Positions 25,979 to 35,580 of a DNA stretch of 64,000 bases are shown in pieces. Every line of letters begins with the position of its first letter. The stretch's first letter is position 1. This stretch comes from Paenimyroides baculatum (lineage in GTDB: Bacteria; Bacteroidota; Bacteroidia; Flavobacteriales; Flavobacteriaceae), in assembly GCF_008629655.1 (NCBI RefSeq), contig NZ_VWSG01000007.1:124001-188000 (forward strand). Direction: 5' to 3'. The notes below the pieces were generated by a model. The model was not told the DNA's origin. It ran no database searches and saw only the letters and a list, made by a program, of their open reading frames with translations. The position numbers were made by a program, and so were the translations under genes.

Positions 25979-27496
25979 TTAAATATTTTTAAAATTATTT
26001 ATTGCAGCGTTTAATCTTTTAGTGGTTTCGGTTTTACCTAGAACACTTATAATTTCAAATAAATCGGGACCTTTCATCTCGCCAACCAACGCAATACGAA
26101 GCGGTTGCATAATTTTACCCATTCCTAATTCGTTTTCTTGAATCCAGTTTTTAATATCTGATTCAATTTCTTTTGCTTCGAAATTTTTAACATTTTCGAT
26201 AACAGAAATAACCTGCTGCATTAAACCAGATGTATCTTCTTTCCAGTTTTTCGATGCTTTTTCATCGTACTTTTCAGGCGCAACAAAGAAAAAATCTGCC
26301 AAAGAGTATAAATCGGTCGTTAAATTCGCACGGTCTTTTACTAATCCGGCTACTTTTTCAACAACTGCGTTATCTGCAGAAATTCCTTTTTCGTTTAAAA
26401 CCGACTTTAAGTAAACCGCCAATTCGCTGTTTTCTTTCTTTACCAAATATTGATGATTGAACCATTTGTTCTTTTCAGGATCGAACTTTGCTCCCGATTT
26501 GTTTACACGAGCCAGATCAAAAGATTCGATTAATTCTTCTAAAGTGAATAATTCTTTCTCTGTACCATCGTTCCAACCTAAAAGCGCCAAGAAATTCATT
26601 ACAGCTTCAGGGAAAAATCCTTGTTCGCGGTAACCCATTGATGTGTCGCCAGTTTCTGATTTCCAATCTAACGGAAAAACCGGGAAACCTAATTTATCGC
26701 CGTCACGTTTTGATAATTTTCCGTTACCAACCGGTTTTAATATTAATGGTAAATGTGCAAATTCTGGTGCATCCCATCCAAAAGATCGATACAATAAATA
26801 ATGTAACGGTAACGATGGCAACCATTCTTCGCCACGGATTACATGTGATGTTCCCTGCAAATGATCGTCTACAATATTTGCCAAATGATAGGTTGGCATC
26901 CCGTCTGATTTATACAATACTTTATCATCTAACAAAGCGGTATCAAACGTAACTTCGCCACGAATAAGATCTTTCAGCGTTAGTTTTTCATCGATAGGCA
27001 TTTTAAAACGAATCACATACGGATCGTTGTTATATAAACGTGCTTCGATTTCGTCATTAGTCATATTTAACGACGTTTTTAAACTCTCTCGCACCGTGTG
27101 GTTGTATATAAAGGTATTTCCGTTTGCTTCGGTATCTTTTCTCAAGGCATCTAATTCTTCGGCAGAATCAAAAGCGTAATAAGCAAAACCATTGTGAATT
27201 AAATCTAAAGCGTATTGTTTGTACAAATGTTTACGATCGCTTTGACGGTAAGGTCCAAATTGTTCATTTACCCCAATAGTTTCATCAGGTTCAATTCCCA
27301 ACCATTTTAAAGCTTCAAAAATATATTCTTCGGCACCCGGAACAAATCTGTTTTGATCGGTATCTTCTATTCTTAAATAAAAAACGCCGTTGTTTTTCTT
27401 TGCAAACAGGTAATTAAATAAGGCTGTTCTTACACCACCGATATGTAAAGGACCGGTTGGGCTTGGTGCGAAACGTACACGTACTGGTTTTGTCAT
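25979..27496 (-). CDS. gltX: Glutamyl-tRNA synthetase
   Basis: A 505-residue class I synthetase charging tRNA-Glu. FAPSPTGPLHIGGVRTALF carries the HIGH-type motif at about residues 9-27; GKLSKRDGD is the KMSKS equivalent near residue 250; the C-terminal helical domain binds the anticodon. I prefer the Met of MTKPVRVRFAP at 27496: the longer start at 27517 falls inside a TAnnTTTG promoter element (27515-27522). gltX therefore has its own promoter and is not just the tail of the pigment operon, although it lies 34 nt after it. Confidence 0.93.
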   Translation of the reverse strand: MTKPVRVRFAPSPTGPLHIGGVRTALFNYLFAKKNNGVFYLRIEDTDQNRFVPGAEEYIFEALKWLGIEPDETIGVNEQFGPYRQSDRKHLYKQYALDLIHNGFAYYAFDSAEELDALRKDTEANGNTFIYNHTVRESLKTSLNMTNDEIEARLYNNDPYVIRFKMPIDEKLTLKDLIRGEVTFDTALLDDKVLYKSDGMPTYHLANIVDDHLQGTSHVIRGEEWLPSLPLHYLLYRSFGWDAPEFAHLPLILKPVGNGKLSKRDGDKLGFPVFPLDWKSETGDTSMGYREQGFFPEAVMNFLALLGWNDGTEKELFTLEELIESFDLARVNKSGAKFDPEKNKWFNHQYLVKKENSELAVYLKSVLNEKGISADNAVVEKVAGLVKDRANLTTDLYSLADFFFVAPEKYDEKASKNWKEDTSGLMQQVISVIENVKNFEAKEIESDIKNWIQENELGMGKIMQPLRIALVGEMKGPDLFEIISVLGKTETTKRLNAAINNFKNI

Positions 27497-27514
27497 CTTT
27501 TTCGTATTTTTTTT

Positions 27515-27522
27515 CAAAGATA
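27515..27522 (-). promoter_or_regulatory. gltX: -7 element of gltX
   Basis: Minus-strand TATCTTTG (TAnnTTTG), 18 nt before the chosen gltX start. It decides the start by excluding the upstream Met. Confidence 0.6.
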
Positions 27523-27530
27523 AAAAGTTG

Positions 27531-28817
27531 TTAGCGTTTATCTATGAATGTTATTGGTTTTCTGCTTAACGGATCGTAAATAATCTTTTGCAAGGCTAAT
27601 TCTTCTTCAAAAATGATCTGCGGCGTTACACGTAATCTTGCTCTAAAATAATCTTTTAGCTTGCCTGCAAATTCATCGGATGTATCAACAGAAAAAATAC
27701 GAACCAAAATTTCGTCGGTACCTATTTCGTTTGATGATATTTCGATTAAATGCAGTTTTATTTCTTTAAAATGTGCTACAGCATCGTGCATTGCCGGCGG
27801 ATATAGCGTTGTCCCTTTGTATTTTATCATTTGCTGTTTGCGACCTTCTACCGGACCTAAACGATAGGTTGATCTGCCGCATTTACATTTTTCTGAATGT
27901 TTACGCACCATATCGCCGGTTTTAAAACGCAGCAAAGGCATGGCTTCCACACCAAGTGTTGTAACAACCAATTCGCCCAATTCGCTATCGGCAACAGGTT
28001 CATTGTTTTCGTTTACAATCTCACTGATGATTAATTCCGGGTGATGATGACCGCCTGCAAACTGATCGCACTCGGTAAAAGCAGCACTCATTTCGGTTGA
28101 TGCATAGGTAGAAAACAGATTGATGTTCCATTTTTCCTGAATGCGCTGTGCCAGAAGTGTCGGTTGCAAATCGGTTGTTCTTAAAGCCTCGCCAATGCAG
28201 ATGACTCCTTTTACGGAACTGTTTTTATAATCGATGTTATTTTCTTCGGCATATTCGATCATCTTTAAAATGAACGACGGAACGGCAATTAAAAATTTAG
28301 GCTGATAACGCAAAATAGAATCCCACTGCAAAGGCGGAACACCCGCACCTACCCTAACAATTCCGGCACCCAGTTTTCGCAAGCCCAGAAAATATGCCAA
28401 ACCTGCCATAAAACGTCGATCCATCGTGGTCATAAGCTGCACTAAATCTCCTTTTTGAACTCCAGCACACTGAAAAGACAACAATTCGTTATTTGCCAAA
28501 CGTTCCAGATCGTTATCGGTTAATCCAAAAGTTACGGGGTCGCCCAAAGTACCAGATGTTGTAGCATAATCACGGATTTCGGTTTTATCAACACAGAAAA
28601 AATCCTGATTGTGCAACTGCAGATCGGCTTTTGTGGTTACCGATATTTTTTGCAGATCTTGAATGGTTTTAATAGTATCGATCTGAATATTTTCAGCTTT
28701 GAATTTTCGTTGGTAAAATGGTGAATGTTCCAATAAATACGCCATGTGCTTTTGCAGAAGCGCATTCTGAAAGTTTTCAATATCGGTTATACTTTTGGTT
28801 TCTATAGCGGGAATCAT
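27531..28817 (-). CDS. Phenylacetate-CoA ligase-family adenylating enzyme of the flexirubin/aryl-polyene cluster
   Basis: A 428-residue ANL enzyme of the PaaK-like type. Motifs: DYATTSGTLGDPVTFGLT (ATP-binding P-loop, about residues 84-101), STYASTEMSAAFTEC (A5-like) and LRFKTGDM (A7-like). It probably activates 4-coumarate or a related aryl acid for loading onto an ACP in this cluster. It is the last gene of the minus-strand subunit led by the FabZ-like protein at 37.1 kb and overlaps the upstream C45-peptidase gene by 4 nt. The substrate is inferred from context. Confidence 0.75.
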   Translation of the reverse strand: MIPAIETKSITDIENFQNALLQKHMAYLLEHSPFYQRKFKAENIQIDTIKTIQDLQKISVTTKADLQLHNQDFFCVDKTEIRDYATTSGTLGDPVTFGLTDNDLERLANNELLSFQCAGVQKGDLVQLMTTMDRRFMAGLAYFLGLRKLGAGIVRVGAGVPPLQWDSILRYQPKFLIAVPSFILKMIEYAEENNIDYKNSSVKGVICIGEALRTTDLQPTLLAQRIQEKWNINLFSTYASTEMSAAFTECDQFAGGHHHPELIISEIVNENNEPVADSELGELVVTTLGVEAMPLLRFKTGDMVRKHSEKCKCGRSTYRLGPVEGRKQQMIKYKGTTLYPPAMHDAVAHFKEIKLHLIEISSNEIGTDEILVRIFSVDTSDEFAGKLKDYFRARLRVTPQIIFEEELALQKIIYDPLSRKPITFIDKR

Positions 28818-30430
28818 AGCTTTTTCAGGGTTTTCTTTAATTTTTGTTCGATGCTCTTTTTCTGATCTTTAGAACTTATTACTTTTTGCAATGCTTTTTC
28901 ATAATTATCTGCCGCATTTTTCCATTGTTTTTTGCTGTAAAAATAATCGCCTAACTGTTTATAAACCAACCAAAGTTCGGAATTTGATTTTTCATAAGCC
29001 GTTAAAATTTCATTAGAAACAATTTTTTCTGAATTTGTTGCTGTTTCGATCATCTTGTGCAGCTCTCTGAATTTTTTGTATTGTTTGAAATCTTTCGATT
29101 TAATGAAATCATCTTTAGGTAACTCAAGTGATTTTTTAGGTTTCAACTCTTTCGATTTAAAAACGGTATTTAAATCATACGCATCAAAAGCGCCTAACTG
29201 ATAAGGATTGTTTGACACCCACATTTTTAATTCGGCTGGTTTAAAAATTACACCGTGATGCGCCATTAACTGGTTTAACGCTTTTTCGCTCCCAAAGCCT
29301 AAATCTTCATTTTGCAAACCCGAAACATCGCGCAAAACCTTTAAAACATCTTTAATCTTGTATTTTTTATCGGCTTGAAAAGATTCTTCTAATTTCTCCT
29401 GTCGATAGTAAGAATGTGATTCTTCGATTTGATTTTGATTTCGCTTATCTGCTTTATATCCGTTCGACTGAAAATGATTGGTACAGATCAGCTTGCCGTT
29501 GTTGGTTTCGTAAACATCCATCCTTTTCGGACTCATTTCAATCACAACCGCTTTATTGTCTTTTGCACTGCCGATTAAAAAAGATTCCGACACAAAAACA
29601 TCAAACTTGTCTGCTATTTCAACAGCCTCATCAATTGTTTGGGCATTCTGTAAAATACTTCGTGCGACAATAGAAACCGGCGTTTTTCCCCGCATTGGAA
29701 TGCTCGATTTTCCTGCATTCAGCGTTACTGTTAACCCTTTTTCGTTCATGCCCGAAACCACGCCAACCATACCCGGCCAAGTTACCGATGCGTATTTGTA
29801 ACCACTGTCGGGACTTATAAATTCTACAATTTTGTTTTGTGCGAATTCATCGTTTACATAAAAATCGAAATTTCTGCCAATAAGCAAATTTCCATCTTCG
29901 GTAAAATTATCCCACAAAGCAATCGATGAACAGCCAACCAGCATTAAATCTTGCATGGCGTGACCAATATCATGCGAACTGTGCAACAATAAATTACGTT
30001 CGAATTTTGTACCGATGTCGTTAAATTCATCACTCCCAAACGTTGAAACAGCGTAAAGTTCCTGCTTTAAATCCGTTGGAATCGCCGAAAGAATGTTGCG
30101 GTTGTACCATTTTAAAAAGTAGAGTAACTTGTTTTGTTTGGATGGATTCGGAATCATTTCTGAAACCTTTCCGAAAAATATTTTTTCTTGATTTTGATAT
30201 AATTGCTGCGTTAAGAATCCTTTCTTATAACCCAATTCAAACGGATTTCCAGAAATACGCAATTGCCAGTTTCCGTTGACCGATTTGTTTAAAATATCTC
30301 TTTTTTCTATTGAAAAAGTTTGTTGTTCAAATTCGGTTTCAAACAAATCAGATTCCTTTTTCAGGTTTTTAATGCTTCCGCAACTTATTAAAGAAAGCAG
30401 CAGAACAAGTGAGAATATTTTTTTACTCAT
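28814..30430 (-). CDS. C45-family (acyl-CoA:6-APA acyltransferase-like) lipoprotein with C-terminal tetratricopeptide-like repeats
   Basis: A 538-residue Ntn-hydrolase-type protein. A lipoprotein signal precedes Cys17 (LISC). The probable autocatalytic nucleophile is Cys167 in VGCSSIALW, followed by GRNFDFYVN and the GMNEKGLTVTLN stretch typical of acyl-CoA:6-aminopenicillanic acid acyltransferases. The last 100 residues look like a TPR pair (NAADNYEKALQKV). A lipid-anchored N-acyl or ester-forming enzyme is plausible for an envelope lipid-pigment. It overlaps the upstream FAD gene by 8 nt and the downstream ligase gene by 4 nt. Confidence 0.7.
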   Translation of the reverse strand: MSKKIFSLVLLLSLISCGSIKNLKKESDLFETEFEQQTFSIEKRDILNKSVNGNWQLRISGNPFELGYKKGFLTQQLYQNQEKIFFGKVSEMIPNPSKQNKLLYFLKWYNRNILSAIPTDLKQELYAVSTFGSDEFNDIGTKFERNLLLHSSHDIGHAMQDLMLVGCSSIALWDNFTEDGNLLIGRNFDFYVNDEFAQNKIVEFISPDSGYKYASVTWPGMVGVVSGMNEKGLTVTLNAGKSSIPMRGKTPVSIVARSILQNAQTIDEAVEIADKFDVFVSESFLIGSAKDNKAVVIEMSPKRMDVYETNNGKLICTNHFQSNGYKADKRNQNQIEESHSYYRQEKLEESFQADKKYKIKDVLKVLRDVSGLQNEDLGFGSEKALNQLMAHHGVIFKPAELKMWVSNNPYQLGAFDAYDLNTVFKSKELKPKKSLELPKDDFIKSKDFKQYKKFRELHKMIETATNSEKIVSNEILTAYEKSNSELWLVYKQLGDYFYSKKQWKNAADNYEKALQKVISSKDQKKSIEQKLKKTLKKL

Positions 30431-31949
30431 ACCCTACTTTTTTAAACACTTTATCAAAAAAATAATCTTTCCCAACCATTTCGGCAACCGTTAAAAAACC
30501 GGTAATCGTTACACCTAAAATGCCGTGCAAACGCACATTTTGTCCGGTTAAAAATAAATTATCAATCTTCGTTTTTGGTGAAATCATTGTTTTTAAAGGC
30601 TGTGAAGCTTCTTTTTCAAAACCGTACATAGTTCCGTCTAAAGTTCCGATATAATCTCGATACGAAAGCGGTGACGAGGTATGCTTTGAAACAATATTTT
30701 GCTGAATATTTGGAAAATATTTGTCTAAAATCAGTAATAATTCGTTTACAATTTCACTTTTAAATTGTTCGTAATCACTTCCGCGATCATTTTCATTTCT
30801 AACCGTGTTAAATGTCTGCTGCCATTTTTCAACCTGATTAAAATCCATATATGTCATTAACGAAATGCTTTGCGCAAATTCTTCGTTTTTGTTGTGTGGA
30901 TTTGTAGTAATTATAGCAGATTGCGGTTTGTTTCCGATCCAATTATTTTCGTACGAAAACACATTATCTTCATTTTCAAAATGATAAATATTGTGATTGA
31001 AATAAGGAACAGTATTTGGTTTTAGAACAATATGAACAGAAAAAACCGATGGTCCGTTCTTTAACTGATTGATTCGTTTTATGTAAGGTTTTCGTTGATT
31101 TTCATCATTAAACATCGAAAAAAGCTGTTTTAGATCGATATTCGAAACAAACTGATCGGCTTTATAAATACAATCAACCGTTTCGCAACTTTCTAAAACA
31201 TTCTCTTTAAAATTGAGTTTTTCTACTTTTTGATGTTTGAATAAATCGGCATTAAAACTACGCAATTGCTTGATAAATGCTTTTGTAATCTGGCTTCCAC
31301 CTTTTACACAACGCCACGAACTTTGTATATATGAATTTACCGTTAAGGCATGAACGTAAAATGGCGTTTCGGTTGCTTTTATCGCATACAAAAAACTGTT
31401 ACCCAACAAAACTGCCTGTAATTCTTTGTTCGAAGTGATTGAATTTAGTACGCTTTCAACCGAATGTTGCATGATTTCTTCGTTGTAACCCGTTCCGTTT
31501 TTTAGGTTGTACAACGGAAATTGATCGCAATAAAACTGAATGGTTTCGATATACTTTTTTAACGACTGTTCTTCATTAGGAAAATAAATTAGCAACTGCT
31601 GTACGAAATTATCATAACCTTGTGCCTGCGGATATTGAATGGTTTCGTTGCCAAAACTAATCACATCAAACTGATTTTGATCTAATTGCGATAAATCCAA
31701 ATCGTTTAAAATGTTTAGATATGAAAAATATCGACCTAAATTTTCATCTTTATTTAATGCTCCAATGTAATGAACGCCGGTATCGAAAATGGTTTTATCG
31801 CGCACAAACGTTTGCAAATTACCGCCGTACTGGTTGTTTTTTTCTAAAACACAAACTTTTTTACCTTCTTGTGCCAGCAATAATGCCGAAACCAGACCGC
31901 CCAAACCGCTGCCAATTATAACAACATCGTATGTTTTAGTTTGCTTCAT
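30423..31949 (-). CDS. FAD-dependent oxidoreductase, phytoene desaturase/retinol saturase-like
   Basis: A 508-residue flavoprotein with the N-terminal Rossmann motif DVVIIGSGLGGLVSALLLA (about residues 9-27), the CrtI-type KNNQYGGNLQTF extension and a C-terminal FLTGQNVRLHGILGVTITG flavin-binding segment. It belongs to the CrtI/RetSat superfamily; in this cluster it could adjust polyene saturation or an oxidation level of the acyl chains. It overlaps both neighbours (14 nt with the MMPL fusion gene, 8 nt with the C45 gene). No carotenoid genes are present, which argues for a role in the flexirubin-type product. Confidence 0.75.
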   Translation of the reverse strand: MKQTKTYDVVIIGSGLGGLVSALLLAQEGKKVCVLEKNNQYGGNLQTFVRDKTIFDTGVHYIGALNKDENLGRYFSYLNILNDLDLSQLDQNQFDVISFGNETIQYPQAQGYDNFVQQLLIYFPNEEQSLKKYIETIQFYCDQFPLYNLKNGTGYNEEIMQHSVESVLNSITSNKELQAVLLGNSFLYAIKATETPFYVHALTVNSYIQSSWRCVKGGSQITKAFIKQLRSFNADLFKHQKVEKLNFKENVLESCETVDCIYKADQFVSNIDLKQLFSMFNDENQRKPYIKRINQLKNGPSVFSVHIVLKPNTVPYFNHNIYHFENEDNVFSYENNWIGNKPQSAIITTNPHNKNEEFAQSISLMTYMDFNQVEKWQQTFNTVRNENDRGSDYEQFKSEIVNELLLILDKYFPNIQQNIVSKHTSSPLSYRDYIGTLDGTMYGFEKEASQPLKTMISPKTKIDNLFLTGQNVRLHGILGVTITGFLTVAEMVGKDYFFDKVFKKVGYE

Positions 31950-34900
31950 TACGTTGAAATACTTGTATTTTTAATTCATCGTGTGTTTGTGTAAAACCGT
32001 TGAAATTTGGTTTAAATTTACAACAAACCAATACAATTTGGTTGATATTTTGCGGAATCTCGTTATTAAACTGCTGTAAATGAGAAAGTATTAATACGTT
32101 GCTGTTCTGCCAAATTTCCGATAGATCATCGGCATATTTTATTTTAAATTTTTGATTGATGTAACTCGCTTTGGCAATTGATCTGTTTTCTTCGTTTAAA
32201 TTATAGGTATGTACTTTTCGCGATGGAAACTGGTTCACCAAAAGAAAATCAAGTTGCCCAAAATCGGTTGTTATGTGCGCAATTGAAGCTTTATCGCTAA
32301 TTAAATAAAATAACTGATGATAAATCGATTTATTCTGACCGAAATCTCTCTTAACCGTCTTTAAAATTCCGTGTTCCTTATACAAAAAATTCAAGAGTAG
32401 TTTCTGCTTAAAATAATCGGCATCTTCTGCATTCAATCGAATTTTATTGAATTCCTGCTTAAAAAAACTGCTTATTTTCTTGGTTCGATCTGCATACGAT
32501 TTTCCAAAAGAATCATCGTTAACCGCAATGGGATCTCCCACATACACATGACAATTTGTGTTGTAGATGATGAAATCGCCTTTCGGCAGTAAATCGGCAT
32601 TTCCGTGGATGTATACAGGCTGAATTGGCAAATTTAATTCTTCTGCCATAAAAAAAGCACCTTTGTGAAAACGACCAATTTCTGATGTTCGCGAGCGCGT
32701 TCCTTCAGGAAAAACCATGACGGAAAAGTCGGTTCCGATGCGTTCTTCCAACGGAACCAATCCTTGTTCTACTCCTTTCGTTGCCGGATAAAATCCTAAA
32801 AACTTAACCGCTCTGCCAAAAACCGGCGATTTATAAACCCAGTCGTTCACAATATAAACCACTTTAGAATAGGTCATTCCAAGGGTCAATGAATCTAAAA
32901 ACGAGGTATGGTTTGATATAATTACCGATTGCTTTTGCAAACGTTCTTTATGGAATATTTTCTTGCTTACGGCAGGGTTTAAGTATAAAACCGATTTCAT
33001 GTAGCCCGACATTACGCTGCTGAAAAAGTGCCATTTTTTGTTTTTGGATATAGGTAAAACCCAGAAAAACACCCGCATGAACACCGATATGGTTAAACTG
33101 GCAATCACATAATAGGTAAACATTAAAATTGACCGAATAGTAAGAACAAATGTTGTTGGCGACAATCCTTTTTTAACTCGATTAAAAAACAGAAATTTAA
33201 ACAACAGCGGATACAGTACGAAAGTTACCAAAACTGCCACACTTACACCGATCAATGCGATTAACGCGATTGATTTTAATGCCGGATGTTGTGCAAATAT
33301 CAATGCGCCGATTGCCAGAATTGTGGTTAAAACCGCCAGAATAATCGACGTTCGATACAAAGGCATTTCGTCTTTTCCGTCGGTATATTGCTTTTGCAGC
33401 GCGCTGGTCATGAAAATGGTAAAATCGATCCCGTGACCAAAAACCAACGTACAAACTATAGTGCTAAAAATATTAAACGGAATATTTAAAAGTCCCATTA
33501 ATCCTGCAGTGATAAAACCTGTCAAAGCAATAGGAATCGATGCTGTTATTACCAATTCGATCCTTCTGTAAAAGACAAACAGAATTACAAAAACGGCGAT
33601 AAACGAATATGAAACCAACGAATTAAAATCGTTAACCAAGAAACCTAAATATTGTTCGTTCAACGCTTGTCGATCAATTAAAAGCAACTGTTTTCCTTGA
33701 TTTTCTTTTTCGAAATTCTTTACAAATTCATCACGGTTTTGTGGGTCGATTGTTACAACGGTTGATAATAAATAACGATTTTTACCATGAACAAATTCGT
33801 TATACAATTGTTGATTAAACTGTTTTAATGATTCCAGATTTATGGTTGAAAAATCTTTGTTCAGTAATTGATAAAATGCAGCGTGCGTCTGTGAGTTAAA
33901 ACCTGCCGCAACACTTTTTGTTTCGATTTCTTGTACGGTTTGATTGATTTTAGAAGTATTCCAAAATTGTTTCCAACGTTCAATGTCTTTTAATTGTTCA
34001 GTTTTTGAAGGAATCAAACTACTAACCGATTGCACATTGTTTACATAATTATTTGATTGCAGCTTACTGAAAATCTGCTGGTTATCTTCTAAAACTTGAT
34101 CTTCGTTTTCATTATAAGCAACCACAAATAAGCTCTTGGCAATTTTATTATCTGTATATAATTCTTTTTCAGCCAGTTGCTGTTCCGCAGGCATGAAATT
34201 AATTTTAGACAAATCGCCATCGAACTGTACTTTATGATATGTAAAAGCGCTTATTACAATCAAAAGCAATGTAAAAGCAATTAAAACCTTGTTTTTTTCG
34301 AATGGATATTTCGCAATTTTATCAATAGCATGACTGTGTTTTAAGGTCTTGCCTTTATAAATATGCGGTAAAATAATCAAAGTAAAAACGGCTGTGGCAA
34401 CTACCGAAATACTTGCGAAAATTCCCAGATCAATCAATGCGTCCGAATGCACAAAAAGCAAACAAAGAAAAGCAACTGCGGTTGTAGAACTACTCATTAA
34501 AAGCGGCTTTGCGACATCTTTAAACAACGCTTGCATGCTTTGTGTGTTCTTGGAATGCGTTAAAAAATGCAGTGCATAATCAATGGTAATTCCTATTAAA
34601 ATAGCAGCGATTGATAAAGAAATCGCAGAAATTTCGGTTCGTAGAAAGTACAAGCATAACAAACCAAACAATCCGCCAAAAACCGTAGGAATCATCACAA
34701 TTATGGGAACAAGCCAGTTTCTGTAATAAAAAATCAGCAGCAGCATTAAAGCCGAAACCGAAATGGCTACCGTGGTTAAAATATCGCTTTTAATCTGTTG
34801 TGCATTGGCAACGGATATAAATGGCGAACCAAAATATTGCACCTCAACCTTTGGATTTTTATCTGCAATATGCTGTTTTAAAGCATTTAGTTTTTCTACA

Positions 34901-35580
34901 AAAATTTCGTTATGTTGGGTTTCGCTTCCGCCATATTTCGGATTAATGAACAGTACAATTTTTTCTTCGTATTGCGTAAATAAAAATCCGTCTTGAAATT
35001 TGTAATCACCGTTTCCTTGAAACTGCTGCAGTTTCTTCAAAGCCAAAAACGATAATTGCAAAGGATCATCAACCACAACATCTTTCATAAAAGACGCATT
35101 TCCGCTAATTAATGTTTCGTAATTCTGCTCAATCTGATTGGAAAGACTGTCGTTATTCAGTTTATGTTCGATCGTTTTATAATCGGCTTCGTTCAGATAA
35201 ATCGGTAAATTTTCATACACAAAACGAAATGATTCCTGAAATAGATCTTCGTTCAACGTGCCCTGAACCGACAGATAATAATCTTTTACAGCAGGCAATG
35301 TATCGGTAAAACTTTCGGCTGCGCTGATTAAATCATTATTATCAGCTCCTTTATTCTTTTTAAAAATTACCGCAATTTTATCGGTAAAATTCATTTCGTT
35401 AATAACTTGTGCCGTGTTGTTATTGGTTTTATTGCTTGGAATAATCCGTGTAATATCCTCGTTAAACGTAATTTTTTGAAGGATAAAAACCGCGCACACC
35501 AAAAATAACAACGAACTTAAAAGTGCTGTTTTAGGATATTTCTGAATTTTTTGAAACAAATAATAAAATCCGTTAAACAT
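31936..35580 (-). CDS. MMPL-family transporter fused to lysophospholipid acyltransferase and a C-terminal methyltransferase-like domain
   Basis: A 1214-residue fusion. Residues up to about 830 form an RND/MMPL exporter with two sets of membrane segments (first helix about 18-37, GITIDYALHFLTH in the first bundle and GHGIDFTIFMTS in the second). Residues about 870-1050 form a PlsC-type acyltransferase with NHTSFLD (HX4D, His891) and FPEGTRSR. The last 150 residues look like a shrunken SAM-methyltransferase fold without a clear GxGxG motif. It probably acylates and moves a lipid-linked pigment across the inner membrane. It starts 1 nt from the GT2 gene stop and overlaps the FAD gene. Confidence 0.78.
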   Translation of the reverse strand: MFNGFYYLFQKIQKYPKTALLSSLLFLVCAVFILQKITFNEDITRIIPSNKTNNNTAQVINEMNFTDKIAVIFKKNKGADNNDLISAAESFTDTLPAVKDYYLSVQGTLNEDLFQESFRFVYENLPIYLNEADYKTIEHKLNNDSLSNQIEQNYETLISGNASFMKDVVVDDPLQLSFLALKKLQQFQGNGDYKFQDGFLFTQYEEKIVLFINPKYGGSETQHNEIFVEKLNALKQHIADKNPKVEVQYFGSPFISVANAQQIKSDILTTVAISVSALMLLLIFYYRNWLVPIIVMIPTVFGGLFGLLCLYFLRTEISAISLSIAAILIGITIDYALHFLTHSKNTQSMQALFKDVAKPLLMSSSTTAVAFLCLLFVHSDALIDLGIFASISVVATAVFTLIILPHIYKGKTLKHSHAIDKIAKYPFEKNKVLIAFTLLLIVISAFTYHKVQFDGDLSKINFMPAEQQLAEKELYTDNKIAKSLFVVAYNENEDQVLEDNQQIFSKLQSNNYVNNVQSVSSLIPSKTEQLKDIERWKQFWNTSKINQTVQEIETKSVAAGFNSQTHAAFYQLLNKDFSTINLESLKQFNQQLYNEFVHGKNRYLLSTVVTIDPQNRDEFVKNFEKENQGKQLLLIDRQALNEQYLGFLVNDFNSLVSYSFIAVFVILFVFYRRIELVITASIPIALTGFITAGLMGLLNIPFNIFSTIVCTLVFGHGIDFTIFMTSALQKQYTDGKDEMPLYRTSIILAVLTTILAIGALIFAQHPALKSIALIALIGVSVAVLVTFVLYPLLFKFLFFNRVKKGLSPTTFVLTIRSILMFTYYVIASLTISVFMRVFFWVLPISKNKKWHFFSSVMSGYMKSVLYLNPAVSKKIFHKERLQKQSVIISNHTSFLDSLTLGMTYSKVVYIVNDWVYKSPVFGRAVKFLGFYPATKGVEQGLVPLEERIGTDFSVMVFPEGTRSRTSEIGRFHKGAFFMAEELNLPIQPVYIHGNADLLPKGDFIIYNTNCHVYVGDPIAVNDDSFGKSYADRTKKISSFFKQEFNKIRLNAEDADYFKQKLLLNFLYKEHGILKTVKRDFGQNKSIYHQLFYLISDKASIAHITTDFGQLDFLLVNQFPSRKVHTYNLNEENRSIAKASYINQKFKIKYADDLSEIWQNSNVLILSHLQQFNNEIPQNINQIVLVCCKFKPNFNGFTQTHDELKIQVFQRNEAN

